DNA from: Perkinsus olseni
Lineage: Eukaryota; Perkinsozoa; Perkinsida; Perkinsidae
DNA length: 64,000 nucleotides
NCBI GenBank assembly: GCA_013115135.1
Contig: JABANP010000085.1
Span: 62,001-126,000 of the forward strand
Direction: 5' to 3'
Below the pieces are notes generated by a model that was not told the DNA's origin, made no database searches, and worked only from the letters and a program-made list of their open reading frames with translations. Made by a program: the position numbers and the translations under genes. This document shows, piece after piece, positions 45,303 to 58,000 of the stretch. How positions within the stretch are numbered: position 1 is the first letter of the stretch; the number at the start of each line of letters is the position of its first letter.

Positions 45303-46050
45303 ATGTCCGACGTAGATACGATTCTTCATCAGATAGTCGACAATCCCACGACCATCGGTTATGTCGTCCTCAATTCGGATGGCATCCCTGTGAAGTACCA
45401 TGATCGTAATAAGGATTCGGGCGAGCGGTAGTGAGGTATCGGCCGTTCAGGCATGCCCTATGAGAAGGCGGTGATGTACGCGCAGCTGATCTCTGAGTTT
45501 TACATGAAGGCTAAGAAGTGCATGCGGGAGCTGCTGCAGTCGGGAGCGCCTGGCGCTGTGGTGAGCCGGCGATTTGCGGGATTTATGGTATTGGCAGAGT
45601 TCATCCGAGATACATGTTCATCCATTTCAAAGACAAATATCGTATTTAAGGATATCTTATCATTACCTAGTAGTCTAATAGAATAATAGAGGTTGTCGTG
45701 AGGTTGCTAGCATGGCATCGGCTTCGACTCTTACTCAGCCAGCGTTGTACTCTGAACTGGGGAAGCACATTCTCCTTCTGCACTATGGGCGAGGGTAATC
45801 TCCGAACAGCGCTAGGGGATTGCTTTAACAGGGGATGTGCGCGCGCCTCGGATTCCCCGTACAGTTGTACCGCTTTTCGATAGCGAAGATCCTCGCGGAT
45901 TGTGTTCCAATGTCAGGTCCCTCCTGTAGCCAATTCTGGGCCCGGGAACGATTCAGATCTGACCAACTTCAGAATGCGGACGAAAGAGGGGACGGAGATC
46001 ATCGCTGTTACGGGCGCGGAATATATTTTGGTGGTTGTGCAGAACTGTAG
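45303..46050 (+). CDS. Dynein light chain, roadblock/LC7 type
   Basis: Roadblock light chains dimerise on dynein intermediate chains. Start MSDVDTILHQIVDNPTTIGY at 45303, then VVLNSDGIPVKYHD, a family hallmark. The first intron (45407 to about 45452) joins in phase to RMPYEKAVMYAQLISEF and KAKKCMRELLQSGAPG. A longer intron to about 45915 is followed by SDLTNFRMRTKEGTEIIAV and AEYILVVVQNC, ending at TAG 46050. These cover the whole roadblock fold (about 100-110 residues), so the gene is complete. The exact edges of the last intron are uncertain. Together with the dynein heavy chain and TTLL genes it supports a flagellated cell. Confidence 0.9.
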
Positions 46051-46359
46051 TACAGGGACGAAAAGAAGGAAGAGAGATTGCTGGTCTTGGTAGGTACTGG
46101 AAAGCCGTGGAAGTGGGCGGACGAGGAGGGCGGCGGGGAGGCAGCTGGGAGTTGACGTCATGTGCCGTGCAATGAGCGACACTCGGGATGTGATCGTGTG
46201 TTCGTACTCTCCTCGAGGCTCGCGTTTAGTACTGACTAGAGTGGGGTGAAACTTTGGCCGGCTTCTTGTGAGTGAAGTAGCGACGGGGATGGGTGTATGG
46301 GACATGCCTTACGGCTGTATTGATATGAATTCTCCTCTGTTAAGTCTGGAGTGTACATC

Positions 46360-46439
46360 GACAGTTTGGCCGAGTGGTCTAAGGCGCTGGCTTAAGGCGC
46401 CAGTCCGAAAGGGCGTGGGTTCGAACCCCACAGCTGTCA
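46360..46439 (+). tRNA. tRNA-Leu (anticodon AAG), second copy
   Basis: Identical to 14304-14383 over 80 nt (acceptor GACAGTT/AGCTGTC, loop TTAAGGC, long variable arm). It lies between the roadblock and leucyl aminopeptidase genes, not in a visible intron. The roughly 55 bp before it (ACGGCTGTATTGATATGAA, TCTCCTCTGTTAAGTCTGG) match the flank of the copy at 59841. Confidence 0.96.
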
Positions 46440-47219
46440 GGCTTTTGCAGTCGTGACCGATGACGTTCTTTCCGTGTGTTTCAGGCAGCGGAGTGTTAGT
46501 TACAAACCCCAGGGCCATTCTCGCTCGACTCGTGCGGGTCTTGTATGGGGCCCGGTTTTAGAGTGGGCCTGATGAGATGCCCATGGTCAGGGTCGACGTT
46601 CTCGGTTGACTAATACGAAGCTGAAGTCGCTCTTCTGCGGTGAGCCACCTTTGCTTCCGCAGCTAACAATCTAAAAGGGCAGCGTAATGGAGTGAGGATG
46701 ACAGATCCATTGGGACAGTTGGTCCCTGCCGTAGCTTCGGAGGCGCTGTCGCTGCGTGTGTGAGCTATCCTGAATGTGCGTCGGACTAAATAGACGGACC
46801 TGCCCTTGATGTCATCGTGGCCAATATGGCATTGCCTCTGTCTCGTTGGTTCTGTTCCTGCTTATGGTCCGGTGATCGGCGGAAGTCAGAGACGGGGCCT
46901 TTGGGGAAGCCACCTTATTCCACTCAGACTACCTCTCCTGTTTCCATGGCCATCTCGACGCTGCGGGTTACTCCGTCACTCTCGTTCAAACCTTCTTTCG
47001 GGCGTTCTTTCGGAGCTCTCGCCTCGTCTAAGGTAGTATTCAGGGAAGCGGATTGGCTGATTATCGTCTTTCATCTTCGTCATTGGATCCCTTCGCTAGC
47101 TGAGTTCGGGAGAGCATTTTGTCAAGGTCCCCCTTGCCATTCACTTTGGGTTCCCCTCCTTCGTAACGGATTGAAGTGATCGTGGTTGGCAGCTCGGATC
47201 TGCAAGTGTTTAACTCGTT
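46440..47219. other. Intergenic, 780 bp
   Basis: Open frames exist at 46806-47179 in two plus frames, but neither looks like protein. This is the upstream region of leucyl aminopeptidase; no clear promoter motif was seen. Confidence 0.4.
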
Positions 47220-48992
47220 ATGCCGCGCAGTCTCATCTTGACTCAGGTTGCCGGCAAAGTCCCTGAGAAAATCCCATGGTTGATGGATCCCTCCACTGAT
47301 CACTCGCAGGCCACCGCTAAGATTGATAACGTACTGTTCGGTAGTCGTGGCGGAATCAACTTCCACGGTGATATCTCCCTCGGTGCCGAGAGAATCGGCA
47401 CCCTGAGCGTGGTGGGCCAGCTAGCGGCCCTTAAGGGGTTCTTGCCGGTCGCCCCCAGGGAAGTGCAACCTCATCTGGAGAGGTTCATCAAGGCTCAGGA
47501 CGACGCAAAAGATTCGGCCCCGAATTTTACAGTGGCACTCGAGTGCCTTGACGGAGAGGGGGAGCTGACGAAACTCGTGGTGCTCAAGGTGCCTGAAGAG
47601 AGCTCGAGGTTTAACACCAGAGCGCGGCCCGACCAAGTGACAAAACTGTTGGCTGAGCAGGGTGACCTGTGCAGCTCGCGAGCGGCTGGAGTGATCGCTG
47701 TCGCCGAGAGTGAGGAGGATGTAATAGCGAGTGGTCTAGCAGTAGCGAGGGCAGCTCCTTTGTATGGAGAGAAGGGAAAGGCGGAGGGTCGAGGAGCGGT
47801 CAGTGCCAGCCTGTGGAGTAAGGCGGCTGGGGGAGTAGCGCCACAGATGTCTGAAAAACTCGGAAAAGTCGCTGAAAATATCCGGACGGCTGCGGCTCTG
47901 GTGGATATGCCGCCGAACTATATCAATCCCGTTACGTATGCGTGGCTGTGTGAGAAGATCGCGGATGGGCTGAGAAGGTCGGGCCATGACGTGCGGTTGG
48001 AGGTTATACGGGCCGAAGATCTGAGGGACGGGGGTTTCGGTGGAATATGGAATGTTGGGAAGGGAGCGGTGGGGAGTCCACCGGCGTTGGTGCGGCTGTC
48101 GTGGTATCCTGAAGGGACGCAGAGGGGGAGCCAGGGACGGTGCTGGTCGGGAAGGGGATCACCTTCGACACGGGAGGGCTCTCGATTAAGAGCTCAGACA
48201 ATATGCGGGGGATGAAGACCGATATGGGAGGTGGGTAGAATTGAACCTGGGTGGTTCGCATGGGAGGATAGTGCTTACCCTGATTACCTATTTCGCCCTC
48301 TCAGGTGCTGCTGGTCTTCTTGGCGCCTTCATGTCAGCGGTTCAATGCGGCGGTAATAAGGGCAAGCCCTTGCATCTCGTCGAGTGCCTCGCCGAAAACG
48401 CCGTTGGTCCCTTCTCCTACCGGGTGGATGACGTTATCAAGATGTACTCGGGCCTCACGGTTGAGATCAACAACACCGACGCCGAGGGGAGACTCCTGCT
48501 TGCTGATGGAGTGGCGTATGCGGCCAAGCACCTTAACCCTGAAGTTGTGATCGATATGGCCACGCTGACGGGCGCCTCGGGCCTCGCCACCGGTCACTTA
48601 CATGCCGCCATCGTCTCGAACGATGAGGGCCTCGAACAACGAGCAGTCCGGAGTGGAAGGAAAACGGGAGATCTCGTCCACCCCCTCATCTTCTGTCCGG
48701 AGCTTCACAAGGGGCAGTTCAAGAGCGAGGTTGCTGACTTGACTAACTCCGTAAGTTGCCCTCGGAAGTCCTTTTCGGGAGCAGTGCTTGTCAGGTGAAA
48801 GTGAGGACGGACGCCCCCGTGTCTGCAGCTGGTTGGTTCGTCTACGAGAATCTTCGCGCTGCGTGCGGGGACGGTAAGATACCATCCTACTTGCACGTGG
48901 ACATGGCTTTCCCGGTTACCTGGAAGGAGGGCAGAGCCAGCGGATACGGCGTGGCGCTTGTCGCTGATCTACTTGGTGTTTTTGGGGAATAG
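47220..48992 (+). CDS. LAP: Leucyl aminopeptidase, M17 family
   Basis: M17 enzymes remove N-terminal residues using two metal ions. Exon 1 starts at ATG 47220 ([12 protein letters not shown]) and carries a long N-terminal domain, then [20 protein letters not shown]. The active site follows: [18 protein letters not shown] and MRGMKTDMG, then after an intron (48233-48303) [33 protein letters not shown] (the M17 signature with metal-binding Asp and Glu) and [14 protein letters not shown]. The last exon begins [14 protein letters not shown] and ends at 48992. The reading frame breaks by one base near 48113 (GAAGGGACG), where one more G would restore it; no intron fits there. Everything else is intact, so this looks like an indel in the assembly rather than decay. 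No targeting signal is seen. Confidence 0.92.
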
Positions 48993-49088
48993 TGGGAACG
49001 TTTCTGGAGGAGTGGTCGGCCCGGGTTGTTCAATTGGAGGGGCGTGTCGTGAGGCTGCTAGGCTGTTTTATTCTGACACCTCTAGCTG

Positions 49089-52000
49089 ATGATAGGCACG
49101 CCCGTTGATAGTTTACTTTACTCCTTAATGGAGGGGGAGGCCGCTCAGAGTCCTCCCGACCGGAGTAATGGGACCCCGGGGGAGAACTCAACCGGGGAGT
49201 CCGCGGAGCAGGGAGCCGCGACTGAGCCCGGGAGCTAAACCTATAGGACCGCGCTTGAATGCGCCTAGGAAGTTCGAGAGACGCCACAAGCTCTCAGTTC
49301 GCACGGACAGGGCAGAGCAACCACCGGCGCCAAGCAGATCCCCCACCGGAAGTGCTCCGCCGGCCAGCTCGGAATTTTCTAGAGCTCGTAAGGCTCGCAC
49401 GAAGACGAGACCTCCGCGGCAGGAGTACCACTACCCTTTCAAGTTAGTTCCACTGGCTCGCGCGCATTAGGACCCTCTTGAGTGTGATGTAGGTGGTACG
49501 ACGACAGTATGGACTCCATGAGGGACCATTCATGCGCGGTCCGAAGCTTCCAGAATCGAAGCGCTATGGAGATCCTGTGCAATCAACGACGTGAGTCTTG
49601 GAAGCTTCGCGGCTGATGACGACGATCAGGCCGCTCAGGTATTCTCACCCCTGATGTGGTGAACTGTGAGAAGACCAGTAGCTACGTAGTCGAGCGGGTT
49701 GAGGACGCCAGACTGGAGCTGGATCCTGAAGTATTCCGAGACTGGCCCTGTCTGAGGTCGCATGACACTCCGGTGAGCGGCTCAATTCTGCTGTTGATGG
49801 ATGCTGAGAGCCTGTTCTTCAGGTTATGCTGCGTCCCCGAGTGAGTAGTGGTGACCGGAACGGAGCTACTGGAGAGTTCGCTCGGGAGGTGAGAAGATGA
49901 GCTGGGGGAAGATCGATGAGTCTTGGTTACTCAGATGACTATCGGGGTCATGCTCACTGGAGTATGGGGCCCAGCTTCGGGCATCCACAATGTCGTTCTA
50001 GGAATCAATGACCATTTGAAGCAGAGATTTCGTAGGCCACGGCGATTGTGGGGTGTGTGGTTGTGTACAGATGATGATTATCTCAGAAAAGTATCGCCTG
50101 CTGGGTTTCATGGACGGCCCTAGCGGGTTTGCAAGTCGGAGGTTCTTGGAGTTGAATAAGATGCCAAACCTTACTAGCTACGCCAACCAGGGTGGATCAG
50201 ATTTGTTACGGTGAGGAAGAGGGTGTAGCGCACATGCATGTGGTAGTTGCGAGAAATAGTCAGGCCATACAAGCTGGACGTGCCGGGGTTTGAACCCGGG
50301 GCCTTCTGCATGCAAAGCAGACGTGATACCACTACACCACACGCCCTTGTGTTCATATAGCCCGCCATCCTTGCATCTTCCCCTGTGGATATCACCCATC
50401 GACAGTTACGGCAGCCTCCGCGCGATGGATGAAGGCGACTTTAAGGAAATACACGGACTCTGCCGCGAGTATGGCCTACATGGTCTGGTCGTCGCTGGTG
50501 GCCCCGCAGAGGTGAGTCGTTTTGAACTTCACAACGCATCTGCTCTCCCCAGATATCTCACGTATCACAGCTTGTCTGCTATTTCGAGACTGTGCCGGAG
50601 GACGAACGAGTGTCGATCATTTCGGTCTTTCAATCGCCCAACTGCAACGTGAGTGTCGTCGTAACTCATGCCGAATCGTCTACTCTTTTCGTAGGTTTAC
50701 GTACCGAAGTGGCTTCCTATAACCCTAGGCTTTGACTCGGCCATGACCGTAAGACCGCCACTCGAGGTGAGGTGAAGGATTCGTTCAGGTGAGCTGTGAA
50801 TTTGCCGGAAACCTGTCAATGGACGGCCTCTCATCCGGAAGGCATATAGACTACCATTTCATCCGCTGCGGCTCTAGTACCGCAACACTTGAGGTGGCAC
50901 TGCAGGTAGGGGATGGTACGCAGGAGACCACAGTTCCCATTGCGTAACGTCTTCGAGGTTCGCCCGACTTACACGATTCTGGCCGAGGACTTGCCCCAGT
51001 GTGGACCGGATGGGCGAGTGAAGACACTGAGAAGTCTGGTGAGGAGTGTGGCGAATTTGATGATAAAACGCTACCAAATGCATCGACTGAGGAGTGGCAC
51101 GGTGGGGACGGTCCGCCACTATTAATGTCGCGCACTCTTCAACATCAGATTCTCATATCTGATGGGTTCTATGATTTCCTGCCGCACTTCGCCGATCTCG
51201 AGGTAGGTCAACCAGTGCCCGACTAGCAGTGGAATCAGTCGGTCGTCTCAGCGCGAATGCCGACAACTCCAACAGAACTGGCCCGATATCGACAAGCCTC
51301 CTTCTATCGACGACGCCCTTCGATTGTAAGTCTGCCACTCAGCTGATCACTTCTGGACTCCTTACTTAGTGAAAACCTTCGAAGTCGTTGTCTCCTTCTC
51401 TCAGTTTATCCCCACCTTGCCTCGACATTTTCATCCAGCTGCCGAGGTCAGACCAGGATCGTTTAGTCAAGGTAGGCGAAACGACGAAGTTACCATACCA
51501 TCACAATTGCCCGTAAATTCCACAGTATAAAATCCTTGCCCTGATTCTGTGGTATCAGCGTTGTAGCCCAACTCTTATTACCAGCCCATTCTCCACGCTC
51601 GTTCCCTCACAGCGAAAACTATTTTCCAACCTGATTACATAGAATAACTGCTTCGACGGGGCCGGCATACTATTAAACCGATTCGTTTTCTGTGTTATTA
51701 CAGGCCTACGATAAAGAGGGCAAGCCGATCGTCGTGGAGACGGAGCCTGAGAGGCTTCTTGCCATGTTGGTGATGGAGCACATTCGTAGGTTGCACTCTT
51801 AACCCCGGCTTTCTGAACCAGAATGCTCTTTCAGGTGTGATGAATGAGGGCATCCGGAGAAGGAATGCTGCTAAAGATATTGGTGGTGGGACTTCCGGGT
51901 AAGCCAGCCTTCCTCAATCGCCGACTGAGAATTTTTGGGAGGCGTTTGCTGGGTTTTCATGCAGACCTGGCTCGCAAGGGGGGAGCTCGATAGCGGGCAC

Positions 52001-55000
52001 TGAGAGCTATGATGAAGATTCGATCCAAGACATGGAGGAAGAGGTGAGGATGGGTTAGCAGCGGAGCGAAACGAACTTCGGAAGAGTTTCATGAGGCGGC
52101 AAAACAGCCAACGACTCTCACTAAACGTGGCTGTTCTACAGTTGAGCAAAATCTGTGGAGTCAGTCGGTTGTAATCCCGCTGTTCTCCGTCAGAATGCGA
52201 GGCTGGATTGTTGTATGTCAATTGTCCGTCAATCCTGTTAGTGCCCTCACTGCCGTTTTGCAGTTCCCAATACCGTGTCTTCGAGTGCACTACCTGGGGC
52301 AGGAGGCTCGCTGTCCGCTGCCGAGCAAGTTCGACTCTCAGTTTGGCTGGGCCCTAGGACAGGCTGCCGCTGCATTAGCGGTGGCGCCAGAAGGAAAGTA
52401 AGATATCTGATGGAACGCATCTGAGCACCGAGCCGTTGGAATCCTACGCAGCGCGTTCAGCATCTTCGGAGAGGTTGTATTTCATTATCCGCCAATTTCC
52501 TCTCAATCGGTAGCAGGATGGAACTTTACAGTGGCTCATTTTGGCCTAGACCGTTTCATCCGCTCGTCGTGTGGACTTGATAACGCAGCAGGGAGTTTAT
52601 CACTACCAGATACAATGGCTACATAGCAGTCGTAACTGACCTGCTCAAGGACACTACTCAATGGGGTCTTGGCGGTATACCGCTGGCTCCTCTGTTGAGG
52701 AAGTAAGAGTGTAACTCTCATTATGTAACGCTCGGCGTAGAATGCAGGGCCTCGTACACTCGTCTTCATTCTGATTCTAGTGGACCGTCACTTGGAGTCT
52801 ATTCGGCTTTTATGTTTGGATGGACTGTAACCGGCCCCGGTCGCTTGTAAATGGCGTGGCACACCTTTCTCTTAGGCAAAAGGAGCCCGAGCTGATTCCC
52901 ATACCGGCGATTGCTGAGAACAAGGAGGCGGTCTATCGAGCAAACCAGAAGCTGAAGAGAGAGGCCAAAGTCCTCCTGGTGTCGAAAAGGCAGATTTGTG
53001 TGAGTGTTGAAAAGGCTATTTCAGCTCTAGACCGGCTCTTGAGGCCCGAACAATGCTATGGACAGAATGGATAGGAATTCAGTATTCGTAGTGAGGATTG
53101 AACGTAGCTCAGACAGTAGATGATCTCGTCGCTTCGCTCTCTTCGGTTACGAGCAATCGTGGCCGCCTGCTCCCGAATCAATGCCATGGTTTGATAGACG
53201 TCCTGCGTTCTCCTTCAGACTCGGGACGATCATGTGATGAACATCTACAACAAACTGAGGATGGGCGATATGTGAGACTTAGCGGGTCGGTTCTGCTTCA
53301 CCGATTCTCCTTTCTCTTCAGGATGGCTACGCACAGTCGCCAACCAGGGCCGTATCAGTTCGAGGGGCCCTTGTCTGATGGCCGGACTATATCCTTATTG
53401 GCTGCCTACATGCCGCCTGAAGGTGAGGAGAAATTGTCACCGATCTTTTGTATTTATATGGGATCTCTGAGCTCGGAGACGTCCATCTCGCTGCTATGCT
53501 TTAGAACTTCAATGGCCCGTTGATGTTGCAGCGCACTTCACTTCCCGGTAATGTCTCTATCCTCCCAAGCCCGTCAGAGACCGTATAAGATTTGCTGACA
53601 TGAGCCTTCCTTCAACGGCTGCCAGGTTGGCGCCAAATCTGCTAGCTGGCCGTAAGGTCGCTGCGATGAGGAAACAGCCTTACATCTTCCGGGGTTCTAT
53701 ACTTGCATGTTCTGGGTGGCGTGTACCTGTCGCCGTTCCTCGGCCCGTTGCCGTGGTTCACCAGCTTGACACTGCCGAAAACAGCTAGAAGCTGCACTTC
53801 CGAGGAAATCAAAGCCCACGGGTTTTACCAGAGTAGCGCGAGGAGAGCAGCGAAATACAAGCAGCGATGCTCTCGTGTTGCCAAATGATCCAGAGTCTGA
53901 CTCTCCCAGTGAGGAAACTGCTGCTGCTGCTGGTGATATCTCGAGATCACACACCGAAGAGACTGAGCCCGCCCACCGAGGATGGCTCTTGGAACGTCAC
54001 GCCGATGGGTATTCTTTTTAACAGGGTAAATAGATCTCAATGACCTGCTAGGTGCCTTCGGAGGTTATGTGAAAATAGTGTTGCAGTGAATTTCAAGTCG
54101 ACCTCATCTTCAACTGTTTTTCGAAGCGACGATCGAAGAAGTGCTAGCGTGCACCATGAGCGGCCCATTCTCAGTGGAAGGAGTTCGACGAATGTTAGGC
54201 TAATATGTCGTTACAATGAGCTTCGCGGTCTGACAGACAGACAAGATTCGCCCTTGCGACGACTTCAGGCGATCCGGGATCAACGGATCAATGTGGTCTC
54301 AGCAGAAGATCGCGCTACCCGGAGGGGGGTAGTAGAAAGGGAAGGCACCTTCTGGGTTTATTACTAATGTCCATCGTCCCTTACAGAGAAAATTCTTCGG
54401 ACGTCCTGGCCCCATTCAAGGAAGAGCTCGAAGATTTAGCCTGCTACGTACAAGACCTTGTACGCTGATAACTTAGTATGCGATTTAAAAGTCTCTGCGT
54501 AAAAGCGTTTTTCCGGCTAGCAGCTAGTAGCACCGATTCGACTACGTCTGCTATTCTGCCGATTCCGATTCGAGCTTGGAATTGAGAGGGTCGGCAGCCG
54601 TATCGGCCGTCCATGACACCTCCCTCGACTCCGATCCTAGCAGTCGAGGTCCACCGGAGACCCTAATAATTCCTGACCGGAGGCGCCCAAACTCCCTACG
54701 TTGGATCGTTTGAGGGATACGATTTCTACGACGTTCTAAGACCAGCGTTTGTTGCCTCTGACTCCGGGCAGTGCTCTCATTGCCACTGGGAGAACCTGAG
54801 AGATCTGTCCGTCTTGGGAGATCGAAAATCTTAGGGCCCCACAGAGCCGGGATTCGTGCGGCTTGTTGAACCAACTTTTCCTCTCATCGTTTACAAGTCA
54901 AATCGAACATACAGAACACATGGGCGAATTTTCCGGGATTTCTGTTGAAATTAAGCGTGGCGGTGGTTGCGATTACGCGCCTCAGATATCATCAGAAGGA

Positions 55001-58000
55001 TGGAGCTGCCCAGCATCCCGGCAGGCACCCCGACGAGGAAGACCTTTTTCATATGACCTCCCGTAGCGGGCTCCTCGCGGGTGGGCTGGGGTGTCGCTCG
55101 GATCCACCTTGTTGGATCGTGGAGCAGGTACTCGCACCGGCATAATATCGCTCCCCTGGAGGTACGGAGGCTCATCTCCGCTGCAAGTTGAGAGAGCTGG
55201 GTAGGTTCATTGACCACAGCTTGATCGGCGCTCAAAGCCAGTCTGTAGCTCTGTTGTTTGGGAAGTCGATAAAATATCACATCATAGGCCGGCCTAAACT
55301 AGGAGGGAGAAAACTTTCGTATCACGACGCAATGGTCCCCTATTGACAATGGTGTAGGTACCAGCCATTACTCCCGACGACGCTATCGAGTGGCCTTTGC
55401 ATTGTGAGCGATCGGGAAGATACCCCGCGACGGGCGTCGATGCCGCTGCTGAGGCTGGCTTTCCCTTACACGTGAGCCCAGCTGCTCGTCATCCCTCTAC
55501 GAGCCTTCCGTGCCAGATGTAACGTGACGGCTGTGAGCATTGAGCACCAACGAACCGGAGAGGTGCCGGTCGAGGTCGCGGGCGCAGCGCCAGCTCATGG
55601 CCGCTTACCAGAACACTCTCACTCTGTGAAGGAAAAGAGGGTAGCGTGGTGTTACTGGATTATCCGGAAGAGTCGCTGTAGGTCCGATCTCAAACCGTGG
55701 CTTTTGCGGATCCAGATGTCACCTCACCGACGGACATCACATTTCCCTGCGTGGAAGAGGAAGAAGGTGAACTCCTGAGTGGGGCGGTTCTTGACAGTCC
55801 TTGAGCATGAGTACCCTAGTCGTGGTCCTCTCTCAGCCACTCCGACGTCTTCAAAGCACGAGGACAGATCGGCTTTCGAGAGGAAACGCAGCCTTTATAG
55901 CCTGTAAACAGCCCAGCAGGATCGGAGGAGCGTTAACGCAAACCTCTGCAGGTTCCAGGCTGGTACTCTGCGCATTGGCATAGTCTTCATGGGTCGACAG
56001 TCTCCCGGCTGCCACAACGTCGTGTGGGGCCTCAAGTCCTACGTGGATGCTCATCCAGGCGGCCGTCTGATCGGAATCGCTCTCGGGGCTCTGGGATTCG
56101 TAGCCTGTCGTTCAGCGCTAGTTGAGGGTGAGATTTTGTTGCTCAGGTCAAGGGCTACACTGTGAATCTGGACTCCGATGATCTGCTGTCGCTCTACCGC
56201 AACCAAGCCGGACTCGACCTGCTAGGCCGGACGGACCTCACACTGAGAACGACTGAGGATCTCGTCGCTTGCGCTCGTAAGGATCCGCTGGGCAGATCGT
56301 CGGAGGGACCAGCACTACTTCGTTGTAGGGAGTGTAGTAGTAGAACGCAATACGTCGAATGTAGAGTAGTCTAAAGAATGGCAGATGATAAGTGGAGCAA
56401 GTATGAGCACAGTCCGGTCGTGTTATATAGACAACGCTTATCGTATGCTCCTTCAAGGCACCTGCCAGAAGCTCGCTCTGGACGGCGTTGTTGTCGTCGG
56501 TGGCGTCGGCACGCACGCCGATACCGCCCTGCTCGCCGAGACCATGGCCAAACTGCAGGTTCCAACCAAAGTCGTCGGGGTGAGCCAGTTGAAGAACGTT
56601 ACCGCATCGAAGCTGCCTCATCAGGTGCCTGCGTCGGTCGAGAATGATATCCCTCTGGTCGAGAACAGACGTTGGGTTACGACACAGCGTGCAAGATATT
56701 CTCTAATATCATCGGCAACATCGCTACGCTAGCCGCAAGCGGGACAAGGGAGTGGTCGGTTGAACTTCCTAGTAGATCGACGAAAATAGGGGCTTTTGAT
56801 TTTTAGGTACTTCATTCGTATTTGTGGTCGTTCTATGAGTCACATCGCTGCTGAATGCGCACTGCATGCCCATCCGAACTTGGTAGGCTTCGATCGCCAC
56901 AAATCTCTTGTGCCCTGTGGCGTGTGATGGAGGAGAAGGGCCGGACTTCTTTTCTACTGAGGCTCTCAGTGTATTCGGCTATGAGTTCAACCTCTTACTA
57001 CTCACCGATCCGCCACGCCCTTCCGCCGTCTCTGATCCTAACTAATCAACTTCGGCGCTGCCAGACTACCTTGGTCTTCCTCGCGAGCCTCTTTCCGTGT
57101 GAAGAATCATCTGGTCGCGCATCGAACTACGCTCAGTTCAGTTCAGCTATTCGGGGCCCTCCAGGGATCTGTCCAGCACCGCAGAGCTTACGCGCTCGTT
57201 CTCCTCCCAGGATGACCGAGATGTCACTGTTTGTGTCATCGTGTTAGTTTTTGATATCCGAAGAGATTCGAGCCCGGAATATGAGTTTGCATGACCTCAT
57301 CAACCTAGTGTGTGATGTGATATTGAAGAGATGCCAGCAGGGAATGGATTATGGCGTGGTGAGGTTAAGGTCGTCTCTCGAAAAACTTTTGATCCCTGCT
57401 GGCTGCCTCCTTTCCGTAGGTCCTGATTCCCGAGTCGGTCACTGATGCCTTGGACGAGCTAAAAGAGCTTGAGGAGGAGGTGCTCCTGAAGCTTCCAGTC
57501 ATGGGGAGTTGTTCTTAATTTGCTCGACAGATACGATCCATGCACGCTCAAGAACACAGATTGCTGATGAGCTCTTCGACTGGTGTTAAGCCCAGCACTA
57601 TGCTGCATCGGAGCCTGTTCGAGACGCTCAGTCCGAGCGCTAGAGCTATGTAGGTGGAGGGAACTCGCTTTGGTTTCGCACTCGTGAAAGTCGTTCTCAA
57701 GACCACTTGCGTTGGCGAAATTTCCGGCCGTACGGTTGGGTACGCTGCGCTGTACGACACCCGGAGATCGGGACGCAGCTTCTCCTCTCGTCACTTTTGT
57801 TTTTTTATATGCTCTTCGCTCTGTTTTCTCAGGTACGACTCGCTACCTGACAGGATCCAGTATGTTCTTTGGCAACAGTGAGAAACTCTCGACATCCCTC
57901 TCCAACGTGTGGAGCCGTCCTCAGGTACGTAGCCACGCCACCAGGAGGCCAGTTTGAGCTCCCTCACTTGGAGTCTGAGCTGCTTCTCAAGTCGCTAGTA

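Noticed and set aside
46806..47179. Two overlapping plus-strand open frames before leucyl aminopeptidase
   Set aside because: Neither has a protein-like composition, splice support or a recognisable motif; probably the promoter region.
49168..49470. 100-codon Arg/Pro/Ser-rich plus-strand frame
   Set aside because: GC-rich low-complexity sequence open in several frames on both strands; no support as a gene.
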